DNA of 13,803 nucleotides. Source: Candidatus Desantisiibacteriota bacterium (GTDB lineage Bacteria; JACRDZ01). How positions within the stretch are numbered: the stretch's first letter is position 1; the number at the start of each line of letters is the position of its first letter. Shown here in pieces: positions 1 to 6,504 of this stretch. The stretch is from contig JACQWU010000151.1 of assembly GCA_016209155.1 (NCBI GenBank), positions 1 to 13,803 of the forward strand. The letters run 5' to 3'. The notes below the pieces were generated by a model. The model searched no databases. It was not told the DNA's origin and saw only the letters and a list, made by a program, of their open reading frames with translations. Both the position numbers and the translations under genes were made by a program.

Positions 1-2
1 CA

Positions 3-530
3 AAACAGGGTGATGATTTTCTTCGAAAATATAATGATATGTTTGATAATCCTACAGAAATGGATGAAATTTTAAAGAAAAAAATATTAGAATCCATTAC
101 TATGAATAAAAAAACTCTTCTGGATTTTAAAAAGATAAAACCATATCTTGATAAAGGATTTGAAAGTTCTTTATGGAAAGATATGTCAAAACGCTGTATT
201 ACATGCGGAATATGCACATATCTCTGTCCTACATGCCAGTGTTTTGATATTCATGATGAAACTGGAAAAGACTGGGGACCTGTCAGATTTCGTACCTGGG
301 ATACTTGCATGTCCCCTGATTTTACCCGTATGGCAGGAGGACATAACCCGCGTGAAAAAAAAGTGAGCAGAATCCGTCAGCGATTTATGCATAAATTCAA
401 ATATTATTTTGACTATTTTTCAATACCTGATTGTACAGGCTGCGGCAGATGTATTCAATTTTGTCCTGTTAATATAGATGTATTTGAATTATTGCAGAAA
501 TTAGAAAAACAGGGAGATAAAATTCAATGA
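3..530 (+). CDS. Dicluster 4Fe-4S electron-transfer protein, HydB/AsrA-like (5' truncated)
   Basis: The reading frame is open from the first bases of the window, so this is the C-terminal 175 residues of a longer protein; relatives are usually about 330-350 residues. The ATG at 39 is probably internal. Two ferredoxin-type motifs are visible. The first is CITCGICTYLCP (from nt 195), followed by extra cysteines in PTCQC. The second is CTGCGRCIQFCP (from nt 432). Each has the CxxCxxCxxxCP spacing of a 4Fe-4S cluster. The stretch between them (WDTC, NPREKKVSRIRQRFMHKF) is typical of sulfhydrogenase beta and anaerobic sulfite reductase A subunits. The stop codon overlaps the ATG of the next gene by 4 nt (527-530), so the two are translationally coupled and probably form one cytoplasmic electron-transfer module. 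The ultimate partner (hydrogenase, Hdr-type or sulfite reductase) lies outside the window. Confidence 0.85.
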   Translation, partial: KQGDDFLRKYNDMFDNPTEMDEILKKKILESITMNKKTLLDFKKIKPYLDKGFESSLWKDMSKRCITCGICTYLCPTCQCFDIHDETGKDWGPVRFRTWDTCMSPDFTRMAGGHNPREKKVSRIRQRFMHKFKYYFDYFSIPDCTGCGRCIQFCPVNIDVFELLQKLEKQGDKIQ

Positions 531-1354
531 ATAATATATATATTCCATATTTAATGATTATAAAAGATATTATACAGGAAACTTTTGATGTTAAAACTTT
601 TCAATTGGAGTTCAAAAATAAAGAAGATAAAGATAAATTTTCTTTTTTGCCGGGACAGTTTTGTGAATTTTCTGTTTTCGGTGTTGGAGAATCAACTTTT
701 TGTATAGCTTCTTCACCAACAAGAAGTCAATATCTGGAATGCAGTATAAAAAAAATAGGAAAAGTGACGGGCGCAATCCATGAACTTAAAAAAGGTGATG
801 TCATAGGACTTCGAGGTCCTTATGGAAAAAGTTTCCCTTTAGAATTAATAAAAGATAAAAATATTTTATTTGTTGGCGGCGGGATTGGACTTGCACCCCT
901 TCATTCATTAATTGATTATTGTCTGGATAACAGAAAAGATTATAAAAAGATTGATATTATATACGGCAGCAGAACTCCCTCAGACCTTGTATATACGCAT
1001 GATTTCGATAGATGGAAAAAAGCAAATGATGTAAATCTTTATATAACAGTTGATAGAATAATAGGCGGCTGGGCAGGGCATGTTGGTTTTGTGCCTATGT
1101 ATTTACAGGAACTTAAACCCTCTCATGAAAACACTGTCGCAATTACATGCGGACCTCCAATCATGATAAAATTTGTTATTGAAACATTATCAAATCTCGG
1201 ATTTTCTCCCGACATGATTCTCACCTCATTGGAAATGAAAATGAAATGCGGGGTAGGGAAGTGCGGCAGATGTAATATTGGAAATACGTATGTTTGCCAG
1301 GACGGTCCAATTTTTTCCTATGAGCAGATAAAACCTCTTCCAAAGGAATTTTAA
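527..1354 (+). CDS. FAD/NAD(P)-binding reductase subunit, HydG/AsrB/PyrK-like
   Basis: This 275-residue protein has the ferredoxin-NADP reductase fold with a C-terminal iron-sulfur site, as in sulfhydrogenase gamma, AsrB and PyrK. Visible parts, in order: a flavin domain with LPGQF (41-45) and CIASSP (59-64); a nucleotide-binding Rossmann part with LFVGGGIGLAPL (114-125) and the CGPPIM motif (208-213); and four cysteines (C241, C246, C249, C257; Cx4Cx2Cx7C) that should hold a 2Fe-2S cluster. By family knowledge it moves electrons between NAD(P)H and the clusters of the preceding dicluster protein. The start at 527 is fixed by the ATGA overlap with the upstream stop and a GGAG at 512-515. Its own stop lies at the foot of the palindromic element that follows. 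No hydrogenase or sulfite reductase subunit follows it, so the exact complex cannot be named. Confidence 0.88.
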   Translation: MNNIYIPYLMIIKDIIQETFDVKTFQLEFKNKEDKDKFSFLPGQFCEFSVFGVGESTFCIASSPTRSQYLECSIKKIGKVTGAIHELKKGDVIGLRGPYGKSFPLELIKDKNILFVGGGIGLAPLHSLIDYCLDNRKDYKKIDIIYGSRTPSDLVYTHDFDRWKKANDVNLYITVDRIIGGWAGHVGFVPMYLQELKPSHENTVAITCGPPIMIKFVIETLSNLGFSPDMILTSLEMKMKCGVGKCGRCNIGNTYVCQDGPIFSYEQIKPLPKEF

Positions 1355-1536
1355 TATCTGAATCTTGCATAGCAAGATTCAGATATCGCCAATACATCCC
1401 GAAATCCTGCGTCTTCGGTGATTTTGCTCCTCACCGTACTACCTTAAGTACGGTTGCGTCGTAAAATCACCTGCCAGACTTGTCTTTCGGGCGCCTTGGC
1501 GATTTTACCTGAATCTGAAGTGCAAGATTCAGGTAA
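1354..1536. repeat. Multi-stem palindromic intergenic element (MITE/REP-like)
   Basis: About 183 bp made almost entirely of nested inverted repeats. The left-end hairpin has a perfect 15-bp stem (1354-1368 with 1372-1386, 3-nt loop). The right-end hairpin has a perfect 12-bp stem (1505-1516 with 1525-1536). Between them are nested pairs: TCGCCAA 1386-1392 with 1496-1502, CCCGAAA 1398-1404 with 1485-1491, GGTGATTTT 1417-1425 with 1463-1471, and ACCGTACT 1433-1440 with 1447-1454. The two ends also match each other as CTGAATCTTGCA (1358-1369) against TGCAAGATTCAG (1521-1532). It is noncoding and more G+C rich than its flanks. No T-run follows the first hairpin, so it is not a classical terminator, although it would fold in the 3' end of the HydG-like mRNA. 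No clear flanking target duplication was seen. Confidence 0.8.
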
Positions 1537-1584
1537 TAGCAAATTTATTTGACATGATTATAATATTTTTTTGCGTAGATTGTA

Positions 1585-1607
1585 GGGGCAGGTCTTGCAC
1601 CTGCCCG
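1585..1607. repeat. Short REP-like palindrome between convergent genes
   Basis: GGGCAGGT (1586-1593) pairs with ACCTGCCC (1599-1606) around the 5-nt loop CTTGC. It lies 11 nt downstream of the stop codon of the minus-strand gene ending at 1618. It has the look of the dispersed GTAGGGGCAGG-type palindromes seen in many bacterial genomes. It could act as a 3' stabiliser or weak terminator for the minus-strand mRNA, but no T-run follows it on either strand. Confidence 0.6.
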
Positions 1608-1617
1608 CATTTAATCA

Positions 1618-3582
1618 TCAACGGCCTCCGCGATCCTTTTCCGGTGGATAATCAGGTTTAGCGCTTTCCCATGTAATCGAGGTTTCACAGTTGTCCTCGC
1701 CAAGAACGGACTCTAAATTATCAGAGTATTGGGCATTCCCGGCATTAAGCTCCCAGTCTTCATTAAAGTACAAAGAGAGCGGCCCAAATAAGAGCGGCGG
1801 TTTTGGTTGAAATTCAGGAGTTTTGAGATTGAAATCTTTATCTTGCTCATCTGTTGTGGTTCCATTTACCGTCGTAGTTTCAGTTTTTACATGTAATCCG
1901 TATTGTTTAGTCATGATCAGACTGCAATCAAGTCGTCGATCAGCAATATTAATGATTCCGTTGAAAGATAATGTTTCATCCGGCATAGAACTGACATTAA
2001 AGTTTCCGGCACCATCCCAGGTCTCAGTATATGTTGTGTTCCCTTCAGTTTTCGACAATGAGCCAGAGGCGGAATATCCTATATTGAATTCCTTCTTGTT
2101 GGTTACAAATATGAATGGCCATTGTGGTTCTGGTTTATCATCAGGACTTAGACGATAACCGCTGACGAAAGCACGAATGTCGATTTCGATGTCTGCAGAA
2201 CGCAGAAGCTTGCCGCCAATCGAGCGGTTGATATGAAAAGTTACGCGCCAGCGGGTAAGATGAGCAACATTACTGTACCGGCCGCCCAGCCACACTTGAA
2301 CCAATCCGGTTTCACGCGGTGGTTGTTTGAAATCGACTTTTATATTGCCTGCCCGCCATTTGTTGATTTTCAATTCATCAAAGCTGGTTAAACGTGGATC
2401 ACCTACCATGCTGAGTTCTGGCTCAGAAGGCTTTTGTGTTTCACTTCCAATGCGGACATGACCTTCGATCTTTCCAAATTCTCCCTGAATCTGCATTTCC
2501 TGATTGATCTCATCAATTGAGAGATATTGAATAGTAGGCCGCAAAGCGTTAATAAATGCTCCACTGTTACCATAGAGCATATCAACTTGAGATATACTAC
2601 TTTTGTCTACACCAGTAAATAGGCCTTGATGAATAAGATATGCGTTTACCTCATCAATCCCATATGGACGCATAAGCGGTTCTGTATCCAGGCCAGACCA
2701 TGAGCCTGATATGTGATTGGTTCCTAACATTAACTCAAAAAAATCCTGGGCCGAACCTACCATCGTATTCGCAAGAGGTGAACCTTCCCAGCCAATAACA
2801 AGACCAGCACCAGCACTTTGTAAAGGATCAATCCATTCAGCCAGATTAATACCTGTTACATTTAAATAAACTATACTTTCATCCGGGAACGACCAGCCAT
2901 AATCCCTGATAAACTTAGGAGTTATTGCAAAGCATTGACGGCTGCCCTGATAACCATCTTCCGTCCAAAATGGAGCAAAAGCATAGATTAATCTATCGGC
3001 ATTAAGATCAGCCTCAAATTCTTTATTCAGAGCCGCCCCGGTCTTCGCCCCGGTTAGTGTGCATATCCCATGAATTGTGCCTTCAGGGGTTTCCATGAAA
3101 CCACCTGAACCGGTGATAAAGAAAACACCATCGCCATTAACAGCTTTAAGTCCATCTACATCGCAGACCTTTGGGTAAAAATCCGAATTCGGGCCTATAT
3201 CAACCAAAGAGAAACCCAAGCCTTTTGCTATTCGCCCAATGCGGTCTATTGAGTCTTTGTCCACCCAGTTTTCCGTAACATGATTGAAATTTATGACAGG
3301 AAGACTCGGCCACATATTCATCAATCGAAATTGGTCACCAGTAACAATAGGACCCTCTTCATAATTCACTGATCCGGTCAGACTGGTCACTGAGCTCTGA
3401 AGCAATTCTGGCAATGGTTTTGAAACTAAATCATCGGCCTTTTTTACTCGATTTAATGTTGTATCAAAATTATTTATAATGAGCAGTTTTCGTCCATCTG
3501 TGAAAACTGCCCAGGCACAGGAAGATGCAGAAGTGTATCCTACCTCGTAGAAGGCCGTCTGTTTTTTTAAGAATTTCACCAT
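1618..3582 (-). CDS. Body of an interrupted exported protein, possible degenerate caspase-like fold
   Basis: A 654-codon frame with no family I can name firmly. The same frame continues upstream without any other stop, through 13 codons and one TAA (3622-3624), into the lipoprotein signal peptide at 3906. No Shine-Dalgarno precedes the ATG at 3582. I therefore read it as the body of one gene broken by a nonsense codon. Residues about 120-290 follow the layout of C25/CHAT-like (clan CD) proteins: GVFFITGSGG (152-161), CFAITPKFI (217-225), SIVYLNVTG (236-244) and GAGLVIGWEG (258-267) before a FFELMLG segment. The expected catalytic His and Cys positions appear as Ser/Gly and Thr. Residues from about 370 on look beta-rich and rich in Thr, Asn and Gly, as in extracellular proteins. 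G+C is visibly higher than in the neighbours, which suggests separate ancestry. The fold assignment is an inference. Confidence 0.6.
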   Translation of the reverse strand: MVKFLKKQTAFYEVGYTSASSCAWAVFTDGRKLLIINNFDTTLNRVKKADDLVSKPLPELLQSSVTSLTGSVNYEEGPIVTGDQFRLMNMWPSLPVINFNHVTENWVDKDSIDRIGRIAKGLGFSLVDIGPNSDFYPKVCDVDGLKAVNGDGVFFITGSGGFMETPEGTIHGICTLTGAKTGAALNKEFEADLNADRLIYAFAPFWTEDGYQGSRQCFAITPKFIRDYGWSFPDESIVYLNVTGINLAEWIDPLQSAGAGLVIGWEGSPLANTMVGSAQDFFELMLGTNHISGSWSGLDTEPLMRPYGIDEVNAYLIHQGLFTGVDKSSISQVDMLYGNSGAFINALRPTIQYLSIDEINQEMQIQGEFGKIEGHVRIGSETQKPSEPELSMVGDPRLTSFDELKINKWRAGNIKVDFKQPPRETGLVQVWLGGRYSNVAHLTRWRVTFHINRSIGGKLLRSADIEIDIRAFVSGYRLSPDDKPEPQWPFIFVTNKKEFNIGYSASGSLSKTEGNTTYTETWDGAGNFNVSSMPDETLSFNGIINIADRRLDCSLIMTKQYGLHVKTETTTVNGTTTDEQDKDFNLKTPEFQPKPPLLFGPLSLYFNEDWELNAGNAQYSDNLESVLGEDNCETSITWESAKPDYPPEKDRGGR

Positions 3583-3621
3583 CGAAGTCGAATTGAAAGC
3601 TGCATCTGATCTTAATTGACG

Positions 3622-3906
3622 TTAGAGTTCTGCTTCAATAGCATCAAGCGTAGATAGTCTTTTGGTATCGGATACTGGATCTCCCTTTTTCCCTGATCCT
3701 GAATTGTTAGTGCTATCTGAAATGTCAGTATTATCTGAATTTTGGATTTTTGATTCCGTCCCTCCTTTTCCTCCACTGCTACAGCTTGCAAGCCACAATG
3801 TTGATGCAATAACAACACACGCGGTCATCCAATTTAAGAAATTATTACGAAAAAAGAAAAGAGTTAAGTTAAAAGAATTTCGTGATTTATTATGATTGTT
3901 TAACAT
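3622..3906 (-). CDS. Lipoprotein signal-peptide fragment of the interrupted gene
   Basis: Ninety-four codons with a basic N-region (HNKSRNSFNL), a second short charged/aromatic stretch, the hydrophobic core WMTACVVIASTLWL, and the lipobox LASC followed by SSGGKGG. These are the hallmarks of a Sec-exported, lipidated protein with a flexible tether. The remainder (SKIQNSDNTDISDSTNNSGSG) is low-complexity linker, and the last residues (LSTLDAIEAEL) look like the start of a folded domain. The frame then hits TAA at 3622-3624 and stays open in the same frame into the 654-codon body. AAGGAGG sits 8 nt upstream of the ATG at 3906, so initiation here is well supported. The gene starts 38 nt after the tatC stop and is probably co-transcribed with it. 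If translated as it stands, it would give a lipidated tail without its domain. Confidence 0.75.
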   Translation of the reverse strand: MLNNHNKSRNSFNLTLFFFRNNFLNWMTACVVIASTLWLASCSSGGKGGTESKIQNSDNTDISDSTNNSGSGKKGDPVSDTKRLSTLDAIEAEL

Positions 3907-3944
3907 TTCATCTTCCTCCTTTTTATTAATACAGCCAAAATTTT

Positions 3945-4661
3945 TTAAATTTTAAATTTAGAAAACACAGCAACAAGTAACCTGATAATTTCATACAATA
4001 TGCCGGCAATCATAAATGTTATTATAAGAATAAACCAGTCATTCATTCCAAAATAATTTATAATTAATAAAATAAAAAAAACGGATACTACACTTCGATA
4101 TTTTTTCATTTTTTCAGCATTTGTAATTTGATAATATGAAAGAAAAAAAGAAAGCGGAAGTATTTCAAAAAAAAATCCAAATGCGAAAATTATCGAAAAG
4201 AAGAATTTTAAGTATTCTTTTACGGATATAAAGGGCAATATCCATGGAGGAGCAATGGAAATCAGCCATTTTGTTATCGGGAAAATATAATAATAATAAC
4301 AGATCCATGCCCCAATTGCAAAAGAACATGCGGTAATAAAACTAAATATTAAAATATATTTTTTTTCATTTTTATAAAGCCCGGGAGAAATAAATTTCCA
4401 TAATTCACCTATGACAACCGGAAAAGCAAAAATAAATCCAAATATAACAGCTAATTCGATATGAATTAGCAGCCCATCAAGGGGATTAAATAAGACAGCA
4501 TATGGAAGGCTTTTTATTATTTCTTTAAGAATAATATTGCTGAATTGATATACAATAATACTGCTAATTACAATTACAGATAGAGAAATTATTATTGTAT
4601 TACGAATTTCTTTTATATGCTCAATGACAGACATTCTATCGCTCTGAGAAATATTCTTCAT
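3945..4661 (-). CDS. tatC: Sec-independent (twin-arginine) translocase subunit TatC
   Basis: A 238-residue polytopic membrane protein with the TatC signature. HIKEIR (15-20) stands for the usual HLxELR near the N-terminus. FPVVIGELWKFISPGLYKNEKK (80-101) carries the conserved P-x-W-x-F-x-PGLY-x-x-E block. FGFFFEILPL (161-170) carries the buried glutamate of the fourth helix region. About six hydrophobic segments are visible, as in the family, and the length is typical. TatC is the receptor for twin-arginine signal peptides on folded exported proteins. The ATG overlaps the pdxA stop (4658-4661), implying coupled translation. The segment before the last helix, where relatives usually have PPD, reads NYFGMNDWF, so this copy is divergent there. 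No tatA/tatB is present in the window. Confidence 0.92.
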   Translation of the reverse strand: MKNISQSDRMSVIEHIKEIRNTIIISLSVIVISSIIVYQFSNIILKEIIKSLPYAVLFNPLDGLLIHIELAVIFGFIFAFPVVIGELWKFISPGLYKNEKKYILIFSFITACSFAIGAWICYYYYIFPITKWLISIAPPWILPFISVKEYLKFFFSIIFAFGFFFEILPLSFFLSYYQITNAEKMKKYRSVVSVFFILLIINYFGMNDWFILIITFMIAGILYEIIRLLVAVFSKFKI

Positions 4662-5653
4662 TTATTCACCAGATAAGCTGCAAGTTTAATTGCACTGTTT
4701 AGACTTGAACATGATGCAGTACCTTTTTGTGCTATATCAAAAGCAGTCCCGTGATCAACGGATGTGCGGATTATCGGGAGCCCAAGTGTTAAATTTACAC
4801 CGGTATCCATATAAAGCATTTTTAGCGGAATTAATCCCTGATCATGATACATAACAATCACAGCATCATATGTCCCGTGTTGTGCAGTATAAAATAATGT
4901 GTCAGCAGGGTAGGGCCCGGAAACATCAATATTTTTTTTCTGCATATTTAAAATTGCAGGAATAATTTTTGTTCTTTCTTCATTACCAAAAAGTCCGCCT
5001 TCTCCAGAATGCGGATTAAGACCGCATACAGCGATTTTAGGACTTTTGATTACAAATTTTTTATTTAAAAAGTCAAAAGTCAGCTTTATCTTTTCCTGAA
5101 TTTTTTCTTGCGTTATATTCAGGCTTACTTTATTTATCGCTATGTGTGTTGTTACCAGAACAACTTTAAGTTTTTCTCCCGCCAGCATCATGGCAAATTT
5201 TTTTGTTTTTGTTAATTTTGCAAGAAGTTCTGTATGCCCGGCATAAAGAAAACCTGCCTTATTTATTGATTCTTTATTGATTGGACAGGTTACCATAGCA
5301 TGGAAAGTTTCTTTTTTGAGATATTCAAAAGCTTTATAAATATATTCAATAGAAGCTTTCCCTGACATTTTTTGAATTGTGCCGATTTTTAATTTGTCTA
5401 AAAGAATATTATTTAAATTAAGACAATTTATATATCCGGATTTTTCTGTTATATTTGATAAAGTATCAATAATATTAATTGAACCTTTAATATTAAACAT
5501 TTCCATCCGGTGTTTTAGTACACCTGCGTCCCCAATAACTAAAGGTATATAATTTTCATCGGAATATGAAAAGCAGGTTAAAGCTTTGCATATTATTTCC
5601 GGTCCGACTCCGCCGGGGTCTCCCATAGTTATAGCAATAACAGGTTTACTCAT
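4658..5653 (-). CDS. pdxA: 4-hydroxythreonine-4-phosphate dehydrogenase PdxA
   Basis: A 331-residue protein, normal length for PdxA, which oxidises 4-phosphohydroxy-L-threonine with NAD(P) in the DXP-dependent route to pyridoxal phosphate. Family marks are clear: MGDPGGVGPEI at the N-terminus (10-20), the substrate-binding GHTE (139-142), metal-ligand histidines at H170, H215 (NPHSGEGG) and H270 (YHDQG), and the C-terminal block RTSVDHGTAFDIAQKG (296-311). A GGAG is placed 7 nt before the ATG at 5653. The gene lies between a small membrane-protein gene and tatC, and overlaps the latter by 4 nt. Some relatives (PdxA2-like) act on other hydroxy acids, so the B6 role is the default reading rather than proven. 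Confidence 0.95.
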   Translation of the reverse strand: MSKPVIAITMGDPGGVGPEIICKALTCFSYSDENYIPLVIGDAGVLKHRMEMFNIKGSINIIDTLSNITEKSGYINCLNLNNILLDKLKIGTIQKMSGKASIEYIYKAFEYLKKETFHAMVTCPINKESINKAGFLYAGHTELLAKLTKTKKFAMMLAGEKLKVVLVTTHIAINKVSLNITQEKIQEKIKLTFDFLNKKFVIKSPKIAVCGLNPHSGEGGLFGNEERTKIIPAILNMQKKNIDVSGPYPADTLFYTAQHGTYDAVIVMYHDQGLIPLKMLYMDTGVNLTLGLPIIRTSVDHGTAFDIAQKGTASCSSLNSAIKLAAYLVNK

Positions 5654-5691
5654 TTTAGCTCCTATAATTCAAAACAGGTATTTAGACTGAT

Positions 5692-5738
5692 GGCTGAAGG
5701 ATTTTAGTTAAATGCCTAAAAACCTTAAGTCTTCAGCC
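5692..5738. repeat. Inverted repeat in the pdxA leader
   Basis: GGCTGAAG (5692-5699) pairs with CTTCAGCC (5731-5738). A further outer pair, CAGGT (5685-5689) with ACCTG (5744-5748), extends the structure. It lies in the 99-nt gap between the small membrane-protein gene and pdxA, on the transcribed minus strand. It could be a processing site or weak attenuator. There is no T-run to make it a clear terminator, and no known B6-sensing element was recognised. Confidence 0.45.
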
Positions 5739-5752
5739 TATTCACCTGAAAA

Positions 5753-6136
5753 TCAAAATATCTTCCCCAATACATATCCAAGTAAAAAACCAATCAAAAA
5801 GAATGTCCCTAATATTCGTGCATCAATAGCTTTTTTTGTCTCCCCGCGTGCTACAAAAAAAATTGATCCGAGATAAGCAATCCCGTTTATAAGCCATACA
5901 AGGGGTAAGGAAATAAGTTTAATAATAAAAGGTCCTATCCACGGTACGGCCGATATCCATATCCCCAGTGTTGAAATAATACCGGTAAAAACAGGAGTAA
6001 TCAATCCATATAAAATTATAAGAGAAGTGGTGATTTTTTTATTTAAATGAAATTTAACAGCGATTAATATTATTATAATTAATACTATCCAGAGTATTAA
6101 AATTTTTATTATTTTTTTAAATTTATTATTATCCAT
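5753..6136 (-). CDS. Small hydrophobic membrane protein, unknown function
   Basis: With the ATG at 6136 the product is 127 residues. That start is preferred because AAAAAGG lies just upstream with good spacing; the frame could be extended to a TTG at 6157, but this would put the Shine-Dalgarno inside the gene. A basic N-terminus (KFKKIIK) is followed by about four membrane segments: roughly 9-28, 36-58, 66-94 and 107-125. A short charged loop (ARGETKKAIDARI, 96-108) precedes the last helix, and the C-terminus is VLGKIF. I do not recognise a family. It is the first gene of the minus-strand run that continues with pdxA and tatC, 99 nt before pdxA. Confidence 0.75.
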   Translation of the reverse strand: MDNNKFKKIIKILILWIVLIIIILIAVKFHLNKKITTSLIILYGLITPVFTGIISTLGIWISAVPWIGPFIIKLISLPLVWLINGIAYLGSIFFVARGETKKAIDARILGTFFLIGFLLGYVLGKIF

Positions 6137-6157
6137 TATCTGCCTTTTTAAAATCAA

Positions 6158-6166
6158 ATTATATCA
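6158..6166 (-). promoter_or_regulatory. Extended -10 promoter for the membrane protein/pdxA/tatC run
   Basis: On the minus strand the sequence reads TGATATAAT, a perfect extended -10 element (TGnTATAAT). Transcription would start about 15 nt before the ATG at 6136. No good -35 box is found at 17 nt, which extended -10 promoters can tolerate. It is AT-rich sequence, so a chance match is possible. Confidence 0.4.
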
Positions 6167-6205
6167 TATTTTTTGAAAATATAAACTAATGAATTAAATC
6201 TTGAC

Positions 6206-6365
6206 GCAATCGGTCAATTATTTGTGGAATCTGTCATCGCAGGGAGTGAAAAGACGAAGCAATCCCATTGAAATTGCTTCCTCTTCGTTTCACTCTGGCT
6301 TTTGCTCACCCGCCCGCAATGACAATCAAGAATTAATGATTTTTCTCCAATAACAGACCGATTAC
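6206..6365. mobile_element. MITE-like element with 8-bp flanking direct repeats
   Basis: A noncoding element of about 160 bp. Its ends are inverted: GCAATCGGTC (6206-6215) against GACCGATTAC (6356-6365), one mismatch, with weaker similarity continuing inward (TTATT...GGA against TCTCCAATAA). Both ends are directly flanked by ATCTTGAC (6198-6205 and 6366-6373), as expected for an 8-bp target-site duplication. The interior is a second palindrome: TGTCATCGCAGGG (6232-6244) against CCCGCAATGACA (6313-6324), AGTGAAA (6245-6251) against TTTCACT (6288-6294), and GAAGCAAT (6256-6263) against ATTGCTTC (6273-6280). This core resembles the widespread TCATTGCG...GAAGCAAT dispersed repeats. There is no transposase frame inside, so any mobility would need a helper encoded elsewhere. 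Confidence 0.7.
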
Positions 6366-6368
6366 ATC

Positions 6369-6397
6369 TTGACTTTTATCCGTGCAATTAGTATATT
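6369..6397 (+). promoter_or_regulatory. Sigma-70-type promoter for the nucleotidyltransferase gene
   Basis: TTGACT (6369-6374), a 17-bp spacer and TATATT (6392-6397): five of six matches in each box at optimal spacing. Transcription would begin about 100 nt before the TTG start at 6505. The -35 box lies within the right-hand copy of the ATCTTGAC direct repeat flanking the MITE-like element, so it has survived the insertion. Confidence 0.55.
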
Positions 6398-6504
6398 TAT
6401 CAATGCATTTTAAAATATACGTTTGAAAATATACAAAAAAATTCACAAATACGGGGATGCACCTTAAATATCATTTTAATTAACAGTAAAAACAAGGAGT
6501 AATT

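Noticed and set aside
1354-1386. Rho-independent terminator for the HydG-like gene
   Set aside because: The stem is strong, but no T-run follows and it is part of a larger palindromic element; it may still affect the mRNA 3' end.
1823-2158. 111-codon open frame on the + strand within the interrupted lipoprotein gene
   Set aside because: The opposite strand carries the long continuous frame; this one lacks a ribosome binding site and shows no family features.
3622-3624. TAA as a recoded sense codon
   Set aside because: Selenocysteine uses TGA and pyrrolysine TAG. Other genes in the window end in TAA, so a nonsense mutation or sequence error is the simpler reading.
6137-6157. TTG start at 6157 giving a 134-residue membrane protein
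   Set aside because: The ATG at 6136 has a well-spaced AAAAAGG, and the longer start would place that site inside the coding sequence.
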